Assembly (NCBI RefSeq): GCF_004799405.1
Contig: NZ_SSMW01000110.1
Span: forward strand, 1-64,000
Length of the DNA: 64,000 nt
From: Bradyrhizobium sp.
GTDB lineage: Bacteria; Pseudomonadota; Alphaproteobacteria; Rhizobiales; Xanthobacteraceae
Reading direction: 5' to 3'
Numbering within the stretch: the first letter of the stretch is position 1; every line of letters starts with the position of its first letter. The notes beneath the pieces were generated by a model that worked only from the letters and a program-made list of their open reading frames with translations, did not search any database and was not told the origin of the DNA. Of the stretch, positions 62,698 through 64,000 are shown one piece after another. The position numbers and the translations under genes were made by a program.

Positions 62698-63525
62698 ATG
62701 CGTTGCCTTGTCGTCGCCGACCTGCATTATTCGCTGCCCCAACTGGACTGGCTGCTGAGCGCCGCTCCCAGTTTCGACCTGGTGATCTTCGCCGGCGACG
62801 CGCTCGACATCGGATCCTATGTCGACTTTCGCGCCCAGATCGTCGTCGTGAAAAAGTACCTGTCGCTGCTGTCCGGCGTCACCAGGGTGATCCTCTGCTC
62901 GGGAAATCACGACCTCGACGAACGCAATGCCGAGGGCGAGAAGATTTCAAGATGGATCGCCGAGGTGCGCCAGCTCGGCATCGCCTGCGACGGCGACAGC
63001 CTGACGATCGGCGACACGCTGTTCACGGTACTTCCTTGGTGGGATGGGCCTTTGGTCAAGCAGGGACTCGAGCAGCAGCTTCGCGAGACCGCCCCGAAAC
63101 GTTTAAAGCGATGGGTCTGGGTGCATCATGCGCCGCCGGCGAATTCGCCCACCAGTTGGGGCGGCAAGCGCTTTTTCGGCGACGTCGATCTGGCGCAGCG
63201 GATCGAGACCTACCAGCCTTCAATGGTGATCTCGGGCCATGTGCATCAATCGCCGTTCATCCCCGATGGATCGTGGTTCGACCGAATCGGAAACACCTGG
63301 GTATTCAATGGCGGCCTTCAGCCCGGGAGGCCGCCGGTCTACATGGTGCTCGACATCGATGCCGGAATGGCATTCTGGCTGCCGATCGGCGACGAGCAAT
63401 ATATCGACCTCAACGCGCCGATACAGCGGCCGGCGGCGCCGATGACCGATCCGCCGGCGTGGTTCACATCCTTGGGTCGGATTGCAGATCCGAACCTGGC
63501 GAGACCGTTGTCGGCGGCAGGTTGA
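62698..63525 (+). CDS. Metallophosphoesterase
   Basis: 275 residues from ATG 62698. Calcineurin-like metal motifs: DLHYS at the N-terminus, FAGDALD, GNHD and GHVHQSP, with VWVHHAPP. It hydrolyses phosphomono- or diesters; substrate unknown. Its 3' end overlaps the convergent cyclic-nucleotide-binding gene by 62 nt. Confidence 0.88.
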   Translation: MRCLVVADLHYSLPQLDWLLSAAPSFDLVIFAGDALDIGSYVDFRAQIVVVKKYLSLLSGVTRVILCSGNHDLDERNAEGEKISRWIAEVRQLGIACDGDSLTIGDTLFTVLPWWDGPLVKQGLEQQLRETAPKRLKRWVWVHHAPPANSPTSWGGKRFFGDVDLAQRIETYQPSMVISGHVHQSPFIPDGSWFDRIGNTWVFNGGLQPGRPPVYMVLDIDAGMAFWLPIGDEQYIDLNAPIQRPAAPMTDPPAWFTSLGRIADPNLARPLSAAG

Positions 63526-63949
63526 TCATGCTCTGCAGGATTTCGCCGACCATCGACAGGTGATCGCCGTGACCGGCGTATTGATGCATGATGTCGGCGA
63601 GATAGGTGGTGGCGACATTGAGACGCTGCGCCAGCAGACGCGCGATCAATAGCGCCACGGCCGGCTGATCGCGCAGAAACGAGGCGGCGTCGTCGAATTC
63701 GTAAACCGTCGAAGCCGACGCCGCGCGCACCGTCGCGGTGTGCGGCTTGTCGAGCAGAAACGACATTTCTCCGACCACCGCGCCGGGTTCGGTGATGCTG
63801 GCGACCACGGTGTCGCCCTTGATGACCTCGAGCCGTCCCTCGATCAGGACATAGAGATGTCCGGTGGTTCCGCCTTCGTGGATGATGAGCGTTCCCGCGG
63901 GCACCGCCCGCTGAACTCCCCCGCTGCAATAGTCCAGAATTGTACGCAT
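63464..63949 (-). CDS. Cyclic nucleotide-binding domain protein
   Basis: 161 residues. cNMP-binding fold: LYVLIEGRLEVIKGD and the phosphate-binding-like GAVVGEMSFLLDKPHTATVRA. No C-terminal helix-turn-helix is present, so not a Crp/Fnr regulator but a stand-alone sensor. It is convergent with, and overlaps, the metallophosphoesterase gene. Confidence 0.85.
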   Translation of the reverse strand: MRTILDYCSGGVQRAVPAGTLIIHEGGTTGHLYVLIEGRLEVIKGDTVVASITEPGAVVGEMSFLLDKPHTATVRAASASTVYEFDDAASFLRDQPAVALLIARLLAQRLNVATTYLADIMHQYAGHGDHLSMVGEILQSMINLPPTTVSPGSDLQSDPRM

Positions 63950-64000
63950 CCAGCGGGCACTCCCGTCACAAGACTAGGCATCAGCCATGCCATCGTCGAA

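Noticed and set aside
1-64000. Insertion sequences, prophage structural genes or CRISPR arrays
   Set aside because: No transposase, capsid, terminase or repeat-spacer pattern was seen; the 4.6-8.1 kb island has no integrase or flanking tRNA visible.

Overview
The window looks like chromosomal sequence from a high-GC alphaproteobacterium of the Bradyrhizobium / Nitrobacteraceae type. Supporting signs are the dnaG-rpoD pair with a primase lacking zinc ligands, carA and carB separated by unrelated genes, two phasins, tRNA-His with A73 and no G-1, EcfG-type promoters (GGAAC-N16/17-CGTT), and many copies of the palindromic intergenic repeats common in bradyrhizobia. These family calls come from reading the sequence and from remembered family knowledge; no database was searched.

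Layout. 1-4.6 kb: truncated GGDEF membrane protein, a 20-residue Lys-rich peptide gene with its own terminator, an SDR and two MltB-like lytic transglycosylases. 4.6-8.1 kb: a compositionally different, AT-richer island with a HigB-like toxin gene coupled to an XRE + ImmA/IrrE protease gene. Facing it is a module of a thymidylate-synthase/dCMP-hydroxymethylase-like enzyme, a 42-residue bridging ORF and a protein resembling predicted thymine-hypermodification pyrophosphorylases (aGPT-Pplase type). Both large genes of that module are broken, one by a 1-nt frameshift and one by an in-frame TAA. 8.1-13 kb: rpoD, dnaG. 13-28.6 kb: transglutaminase pair, N-formylglutamate amidohydrolase, LysE exporter, LVIVD protein, ArsR/SRPBCC operon (third gene frameshifted), acyl-CoA synthetase, YqeY, hydrolase, carA, thioesterase, cupin, DUF3592, dps, methyltransferase.

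28.6-33 kb: a complex leader (nested inverted repeats, tRNA-like element, Arg-rich leader ORF, intrinsic terminator) before carB, then greA. 33-38.9 kb: three DoxX genes, Lrp regulator, trxB, LysR regulator, two structured RNA candidates (one exposing a CCUCCUCC anti-Shine-Dalgarno loop) and a DapA-family gene. 39-43 kb: copper ATPase divergent from a CsoR regulator with a shared operator, two tandem-duplicated tiny membrane proteins, an orphan ParA. 43-52.3 kb: branched-chain-type binding protein, Cys-rich secreted protein, HWE-type kinase, EcfG-controlled small protein, complete oligopeptide ABC operon. 52.6-64 kb: collagen-like lipoprotein, arylamine N-acetyltransferase, membrane proteins, NodU/CmcH carbamoyltransferase plus a methyltransferase-like gene, tRNA-His, two phasins, a PdhS-like histidine kinase with an atypical ATP site, a phosphoesterase and a cyclic-nucleotide-binding protein.

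The candidate novel system is the island at 6188-8078, read together with the toxin/protease pair beside it. The most interesting regulatory regions are the carB leader at 28.6-29.06 kb and the RNA pair at 37.6-37.9 kb. Two frameshifts and one in-frame stop occur within 64 kb, so sequencing error should be excluded before any gene is called a true pseudogene.
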